A stretch of DNA of 64,000 nt from Terribacillus aidingensis (GTDB lineage Bacteria; Bacillota; Bacilli; Bacillales; Amphibacillaceae): contig NZ_OBEK01000001.1 in NCBI RefSeq assembly GCF_900215625.1, forward strand, positions 496,001-560,000, written 5' to 3'. The notes beneath the pieces are model-generated. The model ran no database searches and had not been told where the DNA came from. It saw only the letters and a list, made by a program, of their open reading frames with translations. The translations under genes were made by a program, and so were the position numbers. Positions 43,769 to 52,615 of this stretch are shown here, piece after piece. Every line of letters starts with the position of its first letter. The first letter of the stretch is position 1.

Positions 43769-44278
43769 CTAGAGTCGGTACTCGAGAGAGAATTTAGCAA
43801 TGGGGTTAAAGTGAGAAGACCGCTTAATATGGCGGGGAAATATCCAGCGTTTAGATAGCTTTACTGTGGCGGCGCTCAAATCAATACCGCAGCCGGAAGA
43901 GAAAGCTTGCCAAACGAACTTCGTGCAATAATTCCAATTTGTATCTGCTAATGTCCGGTTAAATCGATAGCCTTTCATAGACCCGATATGCTGCGCTGCC
44001 CATGCGGCTGCTTCTGCTGGGTCAGTTTTTGGGCGGAGAAGTGTAAGCGTTCCGCCGTAACGATGCCGCGACAAATAAGCAGGCAGAGATTCTGCTATAC
44101 CTCCTGATGGATGTGCGTGGTATATATTGCCATCTTGTCCGACTATTCCAGCATGGCTGAAAAAGAAAGTTGAGGGACCAATGGAGCTGTACAGTACATC
44201 TCCGGCGCGCAGCTGCGCATACATGACAGCTGCAGTCTGGTATAGTTTCTCAAATTCTGCTTTGGATTTCTTCTTCAT
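43769..44278 (-). CDS. YiiX/YebB-like permuted NlpC/P60 cysteine hydrolase
   Basis: A 169-residue protein with the permuted order of the papain-like NlpC/P60 fold: His42 in FFSHAGIVG comes before the Cys118 in NWNYCTKFVWQAF. DGNIYHAHPSGG supplies a possible third polar residue. It lacks a signal peptide and begins MKKKSK. The family contains predicted amidases or lipid/peptide hydrolases; the substrate is unknown. It is divergent from the 2OG-dioxygenase gene, with 109 bases between them. Confidence 0.78.
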   Translation of the reverse strand: MKKKSKAEFEKLYQTAAVMYAQLRAGDVLYSSIGPSTFFFSHAGIVGQDGNIYHAHPSGGIAESLPAYLSRHRYGGTLTLLRPKTDPAEAAAWAAQHIGSMKGYRFNRTLADTNWNYCTKFVWQAFSSGCGIDLSAATVKLSKRWIFPRHIKRSSHFNPIAKFSLEYRL

Positions 44279-44387
44279 GAAACACCACTCCTGACGTAAT
44301 TGTCATAAAATCGCAAACGAAAACATGTTTCTTTCCCTTTGCATGTATTATGATAGAGAAAGATTCTAGATTTGTGGAGGTTTATGC

Positions 44388-45140
44388 ATGCACGCGTTAA
44401 AAGAACAAGGCTACAGCCGATATGATTTACAGAAAGAGCTTGCTTATGACGGATTGGAGAAAGACTTAGCTGAGCTGCAAGCTGTCTTTGATACATTGCC
44501 GACAGATAGCTATGCACCCGAATTGAACCGCTACCGCCGCTATTCACGGGCAATCATCTTTGATAAAGATGAGCGTATGGAATGGCTGCCGGGTATTGAG
44601 CGGGAAAATGGCAGTATGGCACAGTATTTCCAAGGCCGCTTCAACCCTGAATATGTGGACTCTTACAGAGAATTTCCATCCCTTCCGGATCACATTTTGG
44701 AAAATAAATTACTGCAGAAGATCATCATGCATGATTATAAAGAAACCTTTTGGCGTCAGGAAGACTTGATATTGCCAGTTCATGCTGGTATTCATTTCGT
44801 GAAACTGGAAGTGACAGAAGACGGGCAGGAAGGTGTATCATCTCCTAACCTTATTCACCAGGATGGTGAGCCATTCACATTTGCACATCTGATGAAGCGG
44901 GATAACGTTATTGGCGGTCTGAACATTATCGCAACGCCTGCTTGTGCAGGAAAACTGCCGAAGGATGCGGATGAAAAACAGTTCCATGAAAGCTTCGAGA
45001 TTCATCGGCCATTAGAATCGTATGGTGTTCATGATGAGGCAGTAAGCCATTACGTCAGCCCTATCCAAAAAGGCGAAGCAGACCGGCCAGGCGTACGTTC
45101 TATTCTTTTAATTGATTTCCAGCCAACCGTACTAGCGTAA
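44388..45140 (+). CDS. 2-oxoglutarate/Fe(II) dioxygenase, amino-acid hydroxylase type
   Basis: A 250-residue enzyme of the 2OG-Fe dioxygenase family that includes the L-isoleucine 4-hydroxylase of Bacillus thuringiensis. The iron ligands are visible as His157-Gln-Asp159 in NLIHQDGEPFTF and a distal His221 in VSHYVSP; Arg237 in PGVRSILLIDF should hold 2-oxoglutarate. The conserved NVIGGLNII lies between them. It probably hydroxylates a free amino acid or small relative, an inference from the family. A GNAT gene follows 15 bases later, so the two may act in sequence. Confidence 0.82.
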   Translation: MHALKEQGYSRYDLQKELAYDGLEKDLAELQAVFDTLPTDSYAPELNRYRRYSRAIIFDKDERMEWLPGIERENGSMAQYFQGRFNPEYVDSYREFPSLPDHILENKLLQKIIMHDYKETFWRQEDLILPVHAGIHFVKLEVTEDGQEGVSSPNLIHQDGEPFTFAHLMKRDNVIGGLNIIATPACAGKLPKDADEKQFHESFEIHRPLESYGVHDEAVSHYVSPIQKGEADRPGVRSILLIDFQPTVLA

Positions 45141-45155
45141 AAAGGAGCGAAAAGG

Positions 45156-45665
45156 ATGACCGTATCTATTCGAAAAGCATGTCTAGCTGATTGCCGCCGT
45201 ATTGGAGAAATCAGCGCACGGAGTTGGCAGTATGCATATAAAGATATCTTGCCGGCTGCTTATTTGGCGGCTATTCAACCTGAAGACAGGGCAGAACGGT
45301 TTGAAAAAGTACTATCATCAGGATCGCTCCTGCTAGTGGCAGAGTCAGAAGGAACCATTTCCGGATTTATCAGCGGCGGAAGATGCCGCGATAAGCTGCA
45401 TCCGGAGTATGATGGAGAAGTATATGCCATTTACGTTGATCCAGCGTCTGTCAAACAAGGTGTTGGTACAAAACTGATGCGCGCATTAGAAGAACATCTT
45501 GCGGCTGAAGGGATGACAGGAATTGTAGCCTGGATGCTTGCAGGAAATGAGGCGAAGTACTTTTATGAAGGACTAGGCGGGCGAAAAATCGGTGAAGATC
45601 AATTCGACATTGAAGGGATTGCTTATCCCGAAATAGCATATGGATGGAAAATAGCGGACAGATGA
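45156..45665 (+). CDS. GNAT-family N-acetyltransferase
   Basis: A 169-residue acetyltransferase. The fold begins SIRKACLADCRRIGEI; the acetyl-CoA loop is in VKQGVGTKLMRALEEH near 95-110 (Q/R-x-x-G-x-G/A type), and YFYEGLGG near 135 is the usual end of the fold. The substrate is unknown. It lies 15 bases after the dioxygenase gene behind AAAGGAGCG, so a hydroxylated amino acid is one possible substrate, but that is only a guess from position. Confidence 0.87.
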   Translation: MTVSIRKACLADCRRIGEISARSWQYAYKDILPAAYLAAIQPEDRAERFEKVLSSGSLLLVAESEGTISGFISGGRCRDKLHPEYDGEVYAIYVDPASVKQGVGTKLMRALEEHLAAEGMTGIVAWMLAGNEAKYFYEGLGGRKIGEDQFDIEGIAYPEIAYGWKIADR

Positions 45666-45681
45666 TGTCCGCTATTTTTGG
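45651..45681. terminator. Bidirectional terminator overlapping the GNAT stop
   Basis: Perfect 10-bp stem ATAGCGGACA / TGTCCGCTAT (45651-45660 with 45666-45675), then TTTTT. The stop codon TGA lies in the loop. Confidence 0.85.
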
Positions 45682-46226
45682 ATACAGAGATGCTCTGCTC
45701 CTATGTATTGCTGGCTGTCGAACGTTAGCTTCCAGACAGCAGGCATAGCCAGCTGCTTCCAAAAAGTATAATGGAATTGAGTATCATAATGTCCCATTGC
45801 CAGCGTCATCAAATTGCCGTGTGTTCCAATAGCGACACGTTTTCCAGGGTAGGAGGCAAGTATGTCTTGGAAGGCAGCAACGCCCCTTGCACTGGCAGTT
45901 TTGTTTGATTCACCGCCTGGAAAGTGAAATTCTTCCTGCATCCATAATTGCTGAATGGCATCTTTAAAGTTTTTCGCTGGATTGTCAGCAATTTGACGTT
46001 CACGCAGCCGTTCATCCACTATCACCAGGTTAGCATCAGCTGCGATCGTTTCCCATGCTCGCCGATATGGGCTTGTTATTTTGACCTCAACTTGTTCAGC
46101 AGCTAATACCTGCTGAACAAGCTTGGCATCCAGATAGCCTGTTTCAGATAAAGGCCTGTTCCGTTCATCGGGTGTATAAATACTATGTGCGTGACGCACA
46201 ACATAAAGTGTTGTCAGCAAATCCAC
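45672..46226 (-). CDS. Histidine phosphatase family protein
   Basis: A 184-residue phosphoglycerate-mutase-like phosphatase. The catalytic motif is VRHAHS (residues 9-14), in place of the usual RHGE/Q, and a second His is in VAIGTHGNLMTLA near 133. The Arg of ITSPYRRAWETI near 55 is also standard. The substrate is unknown. It is convergent with the GNAT gene. Confidence 0.88.
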   Translation of the reverse strand: MDLLTTLYVVRHAHSIYTPDERNRPLSETGYLDAKLVQQVLAAEQVEVKITSPYRRAWETIAADANLVIVDERLRERQIADNPAKNFKDAIQQLWMQEEFHFPGGESNKTASARGVAAFQDILASYPGKRVAIGTHGNLMTLAMGHYDTQFHYTFWKQLAMPAVWKLTFDSQQYIGAEHLCIQK

Positions 46227-46340
46227 TTCTCCTCCGTTCCCTCTATTCTACCAACCGCAGGGAAAGTATTTGCAATTTATGAATTTATGGATTACATTTT
46301 GTAAGTAACTAATAAAAAGTACGTTAAGGAGGCGAAGCAG

Positions 46341-47309
46341 ATGATGGAACTTCACGGTATTCACCACGTTTCCGCCATAACAGCCAATGCAGCGAATAAC
46401 TATGCATTCTACACAAAAGTATTAGGAATGCGCCTTGTCAAAAAAACCGTCAACCAAGATGACACATCGATGTACCATTTATTTTATGCAGACAAGCTCG
46501 GCAGTCCGGGAACAGATTTAACGTTCTTTGAAATTCATCGGGCTGGCCGAACGTATACAGGAAACAACAGCATTTCGCTCACTTCTTTGCGTGTTTCCTC
46601 TGATAAAGCAATTGCTTATTGGAAAGAGCGTTTAGAATCATTCGACATAGCAGCACAGCAAGTTGAATTGCAAGGACGGCAGGTGCTTTTCTTTGAAGAT
46701 CCGGAAAAGCAGCGGCTTATGCTGGTGTCTGATCAAGAGAATAAAGGCGTGCATGCAGGCATTCCATGGGAAGAAACCGATGTGCCAGCTCCGTTTGCTA
46801 TTATTGGTTTAGGACCAGTAAAACTGACGGTTCCAGAGCTGGAGCCGACAGAGCGTGTACTGATGGATTTGATGGGATTTCGAAAAAAAGCGAATGCCCA
46901 GCTCGCTGATGGAACTGATTTATATATTTACGAAGTAGGGGAAGGCGGAACAGGAGCTGAAGTGATGCTGGAAGTGATGCCAGCGTTGCAAAAAGAGCGT
47001 CCTGGACGGGGAAGTGTGCACCATGTTGCTTTTCGTGTGAAAGATAAAGAAGAACTGGAACGTGCGAAAAAGATTCTGTATGCAGCCCATCTGCCGAATT
47101 CCGGATTAGTAGATCGCTATTATTTCCAATCGCTCTATTTCAGGGAGCCAAATGGTATTCTTTTCGAGCTTGCAACAGACGGACCTGGATTTGCCACGGA
47201 TGAAGATCCAGACAGACTAGGAGAAACACTAGCTTTACCGCCGTTTCTGGAAGACGAAAGAGAAAAAATAGAAGCAAAACTAACGCCGCTTGATACCAAA
47301 AAGAAGTAA
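46341..47309 (+). CDS. Ring-cleaving dioxygenase / glyoxalase (VOC family, MhqO-like)
   Basis: A 322-residue protein of two vicinal-oxygen-chelate halves. Each half starts with a metal His: LHGIHHVSAITAN at residues 3-15 and GSVHHVAFRVKD near 226; a Glu ligand follows in FREPNGILFELATD near 278. It resembles the Bacillus hydroquinone-cleaving MhqA/MhqE/MhqO proteins, which act in quinone resistance. No MhqR-type regulator or azoreductase is beside it. Two adjacent ATGs (46341, 46344) follow AAGGAGGCG. Confidence 0.87.
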   Translation: MMELHGIHHVSAITANAANNYAFYTKVLGMRLVKKTVNQDDTSMYHLFYADKLGSPGTDLTFFEIHRAGRTYTGNNSISLTSLRVSSDKAIAYWKERLESFDIAAQQVELQGRQVLFFEDPEKQRLMLVSDQENKGVHAGIPWEETDVPAPFAIIGLGPVKLTVPELEPTERVLMDLMGFRKKANAQLADGTDLYIYEVGEGGTGAEVMLEVMPALQKERPGRGSVHHVAFRVKDKEELERAKKILYAAHLPNSGLVDRYYFQSLYFREPNGILFELATDGPGFATDEDPDRLGETLALPPFLEDEREKIEAKLTPLDTKKK

Positions 47310-47316
47310 TAACAAG

Positions 47317-47341
47317 AACCGCCTCCAGGGGCGGTTTTTAT
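47317..47341 (+). terminator. Terminator of the ring-cleaving dioxygenase gene
   Basis: Stem AACCGCC / GGCGGTT (47317-47323 with 47330-47336), then T run. Confidence 0.82.
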
Positions 47342-47491
47342 GTTTTACAGGTTGACGCAAACCGTCATATTATGATTTTATAGATAGAAATATATGCGTA
47401 AAAGAGGCATTCTTGGGCAGTGTTTCAAAGCGTGGGATTTTTTTGCAGTGTAATGGACATAACGTATAAGGATAATAGGAGCTGAGGCACA

Positions 47492-49285
47492 GTGGGAAAA
47501 AGAACGAAACAATATGAGGCAGCAAAACGTTTAGGTGAGGTTGCGTTAGGAAAGCGTCCCGCTGATTTGATTATCCGAGATGGCGTCCTTGTTAATGTAT
47601 TTACCGGAGAACTGCTGGAGCATACAGATGTTGTCATTTCAGACGACCGAATTGCGCTAGTCGGAAAAGCAATTTCGGAACATGAAGGACCAGATACGAA
47701 GATTGTAGAAGCGAACGGACGTTACCTTGTGCCCGGTCTGATTGATGGTCATATGCACGTGGAGAGCACGATGCTATCAGTTACGGAGTTTTCCAAAGCC
47801 GCGCTTGCGAAAGGTACAACAACTGTATTCATGGACCCGCATGAAATTGCGAATGTATTTGGTGCAGAAGGCGTTCGTTATATGCATGAGGAAGGGCAGC
47901 AGCTGCCGTTGAAAGTATATACGACGTTCCCATCTTGTGTGCCGGCGACGGATGATTTAGAAGATGCAGGCGCTAGTCTGACAGTTGCCGATATACAGGA
48001 AGGACTCAGCTGGGATAACGTGCAAGGTCTTGGTGAAGTAATGAACTTCCCGGGTGTTGTACATGGCGATGCAAAGATGCTTGGCGAAATAACTGAAACA
48101 ATGAAAGCAAACAAAACGGTAACCGGTCATTTCCCTTCAGAAGATCCGTATGCATTAGAAGCGTATATCGCAGCGGGTGTAACGTCTGATCACGAAACGA
48201 TTGCGAAAGAAGACGCATTACATAAGCTTCGCGCAGGTTTGCATGTGCAAATTCGAGAAGGGTCCGCATGGCGCGATGTGAAGGAAGTAATCAAAGTAAT
48301 TACGGAATATAATGTAGACACACGCAATATCTCATTAGTGACAGATGATGTTTATCCGGAAACTTTAATTACAAAAGGACATATGAATCATGTTGTTCGC
48401 CGCGCCATTGAAGAAGGTCTTCATCCAGTAACAGCAATCCAATTGGCGACAATCAACTCGGCTCGGTATTTCCATATGGAAAACGATATTGGCAGTATCA
48501 GTGCTGGTAAATTTGCAGACCTGCTCATTGTGGAAGATTTGAACAAAATGGAAGCATCTGCTGTCATAGCAGACGGTCGTATGCAGTACGAAAATGGAGA
48601 ACTGCAGCAGCACTTCCCGACTTATACATATCCAGAAACAGTACGAAGCTCTGTGCATCTAGCCCGTGACATGCAGGCAGATGATTTCCTTCATATAACA
48701 GATCGCCCAGACGGTGACGTGCACGTGCATGTTGTCAAAGCAATTGAAGGAAGTGCGCGTACAGAGAAAATGACAGCGACACTGCAAGTGGAAAATGGCG
48801 CAGTACAGATTGATAAAAACCAAGACATCATTCATTTGTCTTGTATTGACCGGCATAAAGGCACTGGCCAAATCTCGAATGTGTTCGTGCACGGCTTCCA
48901 GTTCCAGCAAGGTGCAGTAGCGTCAACGGTGGCGCACGACAGCCATAACCTGCTTGTTATGGGAGTTAACCGAGAGGATATGGCCATTGCTGCCAACAGA
49001 CTCGCTGAAATTGGCGGCGGTTTGGTTGCTGTAAGGGACGGTGAGATTCTAGCTGAACTGCCAATGCCAATCGCAGGTCTCATGTCAGATCAGCCGTTAG
49101 AAACAGTCGTCAGCCAAGTAAGCGACCTAGTTAAAGCATGGGAAAAACTCGGCTGCAGCATGACAGACCCAATTATGACATTCTCTCTAATCGCACTGCC
49201 TGTAATTCCAGAAATCCGAATTACAAACCGCGGCCTCGCCGACGTCACAACATTCAAGCTGATTGATGTAATTATTTCAGAATAG
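47492..49285 (+). CDS. ade: Adenine deaminase
   Basis: A 597-residue amidohydrolase converting adenine to hypoxanthine for purine salvage. DGHMHVEST near residue 85 gives the first metal histidines; FMDPHEIANVFG, TGHFPSE and LVTDDVYPE follow in family order. The C-terminal domain contains VAHDSHNLLVMG. Length matches AdeC. The start is GTG at 47492 behind TAGGAG. The 182-base gap upstream shows no purine riboswitch. Confidence 0.95.
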   Translation: MGKRTKQYEAAKRLGEVALGKRPADLIIRDGVLVNVFTGELLEHTDVVISDDRIALVGKAISEHEGPDTKIVEANGRYLVPGLIDGHMHVESTMLSVTEFSKAALAKGTTTVFMDPHEIANVFGAEGVRYMHEEGQQLPLKVYTTFPSCVPATDDLEDAGASLTVADIQEGLSWDNVQGLGEVMNFPGVVHGDAKMLGEITETMKANKTVTGHFPSEDPYALEAYIAAGVTSDHETIAKEDALHKLRAGLHVQIREGSAWRDVKEVIKVITEYNVDTRNISLVTDDVYPETLITKGHMNHVVRRAIEEGLHPVTAIQLATINSARYFHMENDIGSISAGKFADLLIVEDLNKMEASAVIADGRMQYENGELQQHFPTYTYPETVRSSVHLARDMQADDFLHITDRPDGDVHVHVVKAIEGSARTEKMTATLQVENGAVQIDKNQDIIHLSCIDRHKGTGQISNVFVHGFQFQQGAVASTVAHDSHNLLVMGVNREDMAIAANRLAEIGGGLVAVRDGEILAELPMPIAGLMSDQPLETVVSQVSDLVKAWEKLGCSMTDPIMTFSLIALPVIPEIRITNRGLADVTTFKLIDVIISE

Positions 49286-49321
49286 CATAGCTCGATTTAG
49301 ACAAGGATATTTTCATCAAAC

Positions 49322-49383
49322 AAAATCCGAACTAAGTATAGAATTCAGAAAATGAATTCGCATTAGTTCGGATTTTTTTATAT
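49322..49383 (+). terminator. Terminator of ade
   Basis: A long hairpin: outer stem AATCCGAACTA / TAGTTCGGATT with an inner GAATTC pair in the loop, then seven T. Confidence 0.85.
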
Positions 49384-49448
49384 GTACAGTATGTAACCAG
49401 AAATTGATCTTATCATTCTCTGTTATGAGCTAGATGGTAGGAGAAGTT

Positions 49449-49625
49449 ATGTTATTGATTTGTCTAAGTCTAGTCAGTCTTTGTTTGATGATAATTTATG
49501 TCTCTTCTCTAGCGGAGTGTATTTACGGAGCGGCTGCATTAGCATTATTCTGTTATTTAACTAATGATAATGTGATTGACAAAAAGCTGGATTATCTGTT
49601 ATTGTACTTTAATACTTTACCATAA
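49449..49625 (+). CDS. Possible 58-residue membrane protein
   Basis: ATG at 49449 follows a good ribosome-binding site (GGTAGGAG). The product would have two hydrophobic stretches (residues 1-20 and about 24-38) and a short charged tail (NDNVIDKKLDYLLLYF). It ends 22 bases before the YuiF-type transporter, so it could be a leader or a small partner of it. The region is AT-rich, and such DNA often encodes hydrophobic peptides by chance, so I hold this loosely. I do not recognise the sequence. Confidence 0.35.
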   Translation: MLLICLSLVSLCLMIIYVSSLAECIYGAAALALFCYLTNDNVIDKKLDYLLLYFNTLP

Positions 49626-49647
49626 TAAAGCGATGGAGGAATTTGAA

Positions 49648-50973
49648 GTGAACGCAGTAGTGGTTGGCGTTATTTTAGTACTTATTTTAAGTTTATTACG
49701 AGTCAATGTAGTTTTTTCTCTTATATGCGGTGCGCTTGCAGGCGGCTTGGTCGGCGGTCTTGGCACAGATGGCACTTTAACTGCTTTCACAGACGGAGTT
49801 GGCGGAGGAGCTGAAGTTGCCCTTAGCTATGCGATGCTTGGCGGATTTGCTGTGGCAATTGCGAGTACTGGCTTACCAGAAGCAATGGTTCGCGGCATCA
49901 TTTCTATTAGCGGAAAAAAAGAAACAGCATATTCTAAGAAACGCTCCCGGGCACTCGTGCTAATTTTAATCTTACTTATGGCATGTTTATCCCAGAATGC
50001 GATTCCCGTGCATATTGCATTTATTCCATTACTCATTCCGCCATTGCTGAGCATTCTGAACGACCTGCAGATTGACCGGCGATTAACAGCAACTATCCTG
50101 ACATTCGGTCTCGTGACGCCTTACATGTCCTTGCCAGTCGGTTACGGCGAAATATTCCAAGGGCTTGTGGCAAGCAACATCACGTCAAACGGTTTGGTAG
50201 TTACTGCTAATCAAGTTACCAAAGCAATGATCTTTCCAGCATGCGGTATGATAATTGGATTGTTAATTGCACTCTTTACTTATCGAAAGCCTCGGGTTTA
50301 TGAAGACAGAGAGCTGCCCGTTCCAGAAGAAGTGAAAAAGGAAAACAGTCAATTTAAAGTGCGAACATTGATTTTTTCCATACTTGCTATCATTGCGGCA
50401 TTGTCTGTTCAAATTTGGGCGGATTCCATGATCTTCGGTGCACTTGCCGGGATTGTTGTCTTGTATGTAACAGGCACTGTGAAATGGAAGGAAGCGGATA
50501 GCATCCTGACTAACGGGATGCGGCTTATGGCATTTATCGGTTTCGTTATGATTGCAGCTTCCGGGTTTGCAAATGTTATTGGAGAAACGGGCGATGTCGA
50601 AGGCTTAGTGGAAAGTGCGGCAAACGCTATAAACGGCAGCCAAGCATTAGGTGCACTATTAATGCTAGTAGTGGGGCTTCTCGTAACGATGGGAATTGGC
50701 TCGTCATTCTCAACGATTCCTGTTATCGCAACCATTTTTGTTCCATTAGCAACCGAATTGGGATTCAGTCCTCTCGCAGTGATTGCTTTAGTTGGAACCG
50801 CTGGAGCGCTTGGAGATGCAGGATCTCCAGCATCAGATTCCACACTTGGACCAACTGCAGGCTTGAATGCAGACGGTCAGCACAATCATATTTGGGACAG
50901 TGTTGTTCCAACCTTCTTGCATTATAACTTGCCAGTCATCGCCCTTGGCTGGATTGCTGCAATGGTTCTCTGA
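49648..50973 (+). CDS. YuiF-type transporter (NhaC-like / ArsB-NhaD superfamily)
   Basis: A 441-residue membrane protein with about 12 helices, close to B. subtilis YuiF, annotated as a Na+/H+ antiporter-family or amino-acid transporter. It begins NAVVVGVILVLILSLLRVNV, and the C-terminal AGALGDAGSPASDSTLGPT is a highly conserved family block. I chose GTG 49648, which follows TGGAGGA; the longer in-frame version from 49576 adds residues without a site. The substrate is unknown. An amidase follows. Confidence 0.85.
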   Translation: MNAVVVGVILVLILSLLRVNVVFSLICGALAGGLVGGLGTDGTLTAFTDGVGGGAEVALSYAMLGGFAVAIASTGLPEAMVRGIISISGKKETAYSKKRSRALVLILILLMACLSQNAIPVHIAFIPLLIPPLLSILNDLQIDRRLTATILTFGLVTPYMSLPVGYGEIFQGLVASNITSNGLVVTANQVTKAMIFPACGMIIGLLIALFTYRKPRVYEDRELPVPEEVKKENSQFKVRTLIFSILAIIAALSVQIWADSMIFGALAGIVVLYVTGTVKWKEADSILTNGMRLMAFIGFVMIAASGFANVIGETGDVEGLVESAANAINGSQALGALLMLVVGLLVTMGIGSSFSTIPVIATIFVPLATELGFSPLAVIALVGTAGALGDAGSPASDSTLGPTAGLNADGQHNHIWDSVVPTFLHYNLPVIALGWIAAMVL

Positions 50974-51040
50974 GGTTGAATGAGAAACAAGCTAGCGTTA
51001 TGATACATGTAGATGCAGAGATAATGAAGGGGCGATAGAT

Positions 51041-52441
51041 GTGGAAGGCAAATCAGTACGAGAACTAGTGACAGCAATTAAAAATAAGGAAATCTCTCCT
51101 GTTGAGGTTGCTTCCTATTATATGGAGCAGACGGAAAAATTGAACGGAGACATCAATGCTTTCGTTACCATGAACGATAATTTGCTTGCTGATGCGAAGG
51201 AAGCGGAAGCAGCCGTGATGCGTGGTGATCGTACAGGTTTGCTGCATGGCATACCAGTCGGCATTAAAGATTTGACACCAGTAAAAGGGATGCGGACTAC
51301 TTTTGGGTCACCAGCTGCTAAAGACTTTATCGCTGATCGAGACGCAACGATTGTGAAGCGGCTTCGCCAGGCAGGTGCACTCATTATGGGCAAAACGAAT
51401 ACACCTGAATTTGGCCATAAAGGGACGACAGATAACTTAGTGTTTGGCGCTACGGTAAATCCTTGGGATTACACGAAAACAGCCGGAGGCTCCAGTGGCG
51501 GATCTGCTGCTGCTGTAGCTGCAGGCATGGTACCGCTGGCAGAAGGTAGCGATGGCGGAGGATCCATTCGTATACCTGCTAGTCTTTGCGGTATTTTCGG
51601 CTTTAAGCCAACATATGGCCGTATCCCAATGGATAATAATTTGAACAATGTTTTTGGATCTAGTGCTCCTTTCGTCAATCACGGACCGCTCTCCAAGAAA
51701 CCAGATGACAGTGCTATGTTCTTAGAAGCGGTACAAGGACCGTCTGCAACTGACCCGTTCAGCCTGCCGTTATTGGACAAGCATATTGGTTCTTCCTATT
51801 TAGAGGAACAAGCAGAAGGTCTTCGCATTGCATACACACCGGATTTCGGCATGTATGCAGTTGATCCGGAAGTGCAAAAGGCAGTCGAGGCAACCTTCGA
51901 TCACTGGCGGACTCTCGGAATGTCGGTTGAAGTTGTTGACCTTAACTTCGACATGGATCGCCATCAGTTTAACGGATTCTTTACCAGCATGTGGTATGCA
52001 GCCTCCGCAGCAGGCAGTGCGAAGCTGCTTGAAGAACATCCTGAATGGGTATCCGATTCCTATCGCGAAATGATTGAAAAAGGAAAGCCGTTAATGGCTT
52101 CTGAATACCGCGCTTATGAACGCAATCGGACTACGGTTTGGAACCGGCTCCAAACTGTGCTTCAAGACTATGATTTGGTGCTTTCGCCGACGCTAGCTGT
52201 ACCGGCATTTGATTATCACTTACTCGGACCATCTGTAATTGACGGTCAAGTTGTGAAGGAAGATGCAGATTGGATGATGACGCACGCGTATAACGTAACA
52301 GGTCTTCCATCCGCTTCGCTTCCCGCTGGCTTGTCTCAGAACGGTTTGCCTATCGGCATGCAGATCGCCGCGAACAGATTTGAGGATGCCCGTGTCCTGC
52401 GCGCCGCGCAAGCCTATATGGATGCCTACCCACTTACTTAA
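51041..52441 (+). CDS. Amidase (amidase-signature family)
   Basis: A 466-residue hydrolase with the Ser-cisSer-Lys triad of the amidase-signature family: Lys in VGIKDLTPV near 75, cis-Ser in [12 protein letters not shown] near 150, and the nucleophile Ser in [11 protein letters not shown] near 175. It hydrolyses amides to acids and ammonia. It resembles GatA but lies without gatB or gatC, so it is a stand-alone amidase of unknown substrate. The start is GTG 51041 behind AAGGGG. Confidence 0.92.
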   Translation: MEGKSVRELVTAIKNKEISPVEVASYYMEQTEKLNGDINAFVTMNDNLLADAKEAEAAVMRGDRTGLLHGIPVGIKDLTPVKGMRTTFGSPAAKDFIADRDATIVKRLRQAGALIMGKTNTPEFGHKGTTDNLVFGATVNPWDYTKTAGGSSGGSAAAVAAGMVPLAEGSDGGGSIRIPASLCGIFGFKPTYGRIPMDNNLNNVFGSSAPFVNHGPLSKKPDDSAMFLEAVQGPSATDPFSLPLLDKHIGSSYLEEQAEGLRIAYTPDFGMYAVDPEVQKAVEATFDHWRTLGMSVEVVDLNFDMDRHQFNGFFTSMWYAASAAGSAKLLEEHPEWVSDSYREMIEKGKPLMASEYRAYERNRTTVWNRLQTVLQDYDLVLSPTLAVPAFDYHLLGPSVIDGQVVKEDADWMMTHAYNVTGLPSASLPAGLSQNGLPIGMQIAANRFEDARVLRAAQAYMDAYPLT

Positions 52442-52442
52442 A

Positions 52443-52467
52443 AGCAGCTTTGGCTGCTTTTTTTTTG
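52443..52467 (+). terminator. Terminator of the amidase gene
   Basis: AGCAGC / GCTGCT stem with a short loop and eight T. Confidence 0.8.
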
Positions 52468-52615
52468 TCTGAGAGCAGAAGCGCTATTTACAGAATCTTT
52501 ACTAGAATCTAAACTTTCCTCCTATATCAGACAGCCGAATTTCTCGATATTATAGTAGATGACGGAGTTTGGGAGATTTTGCTGAACTTACTACTATTTT
52601 GGGGGAATCATGTAG

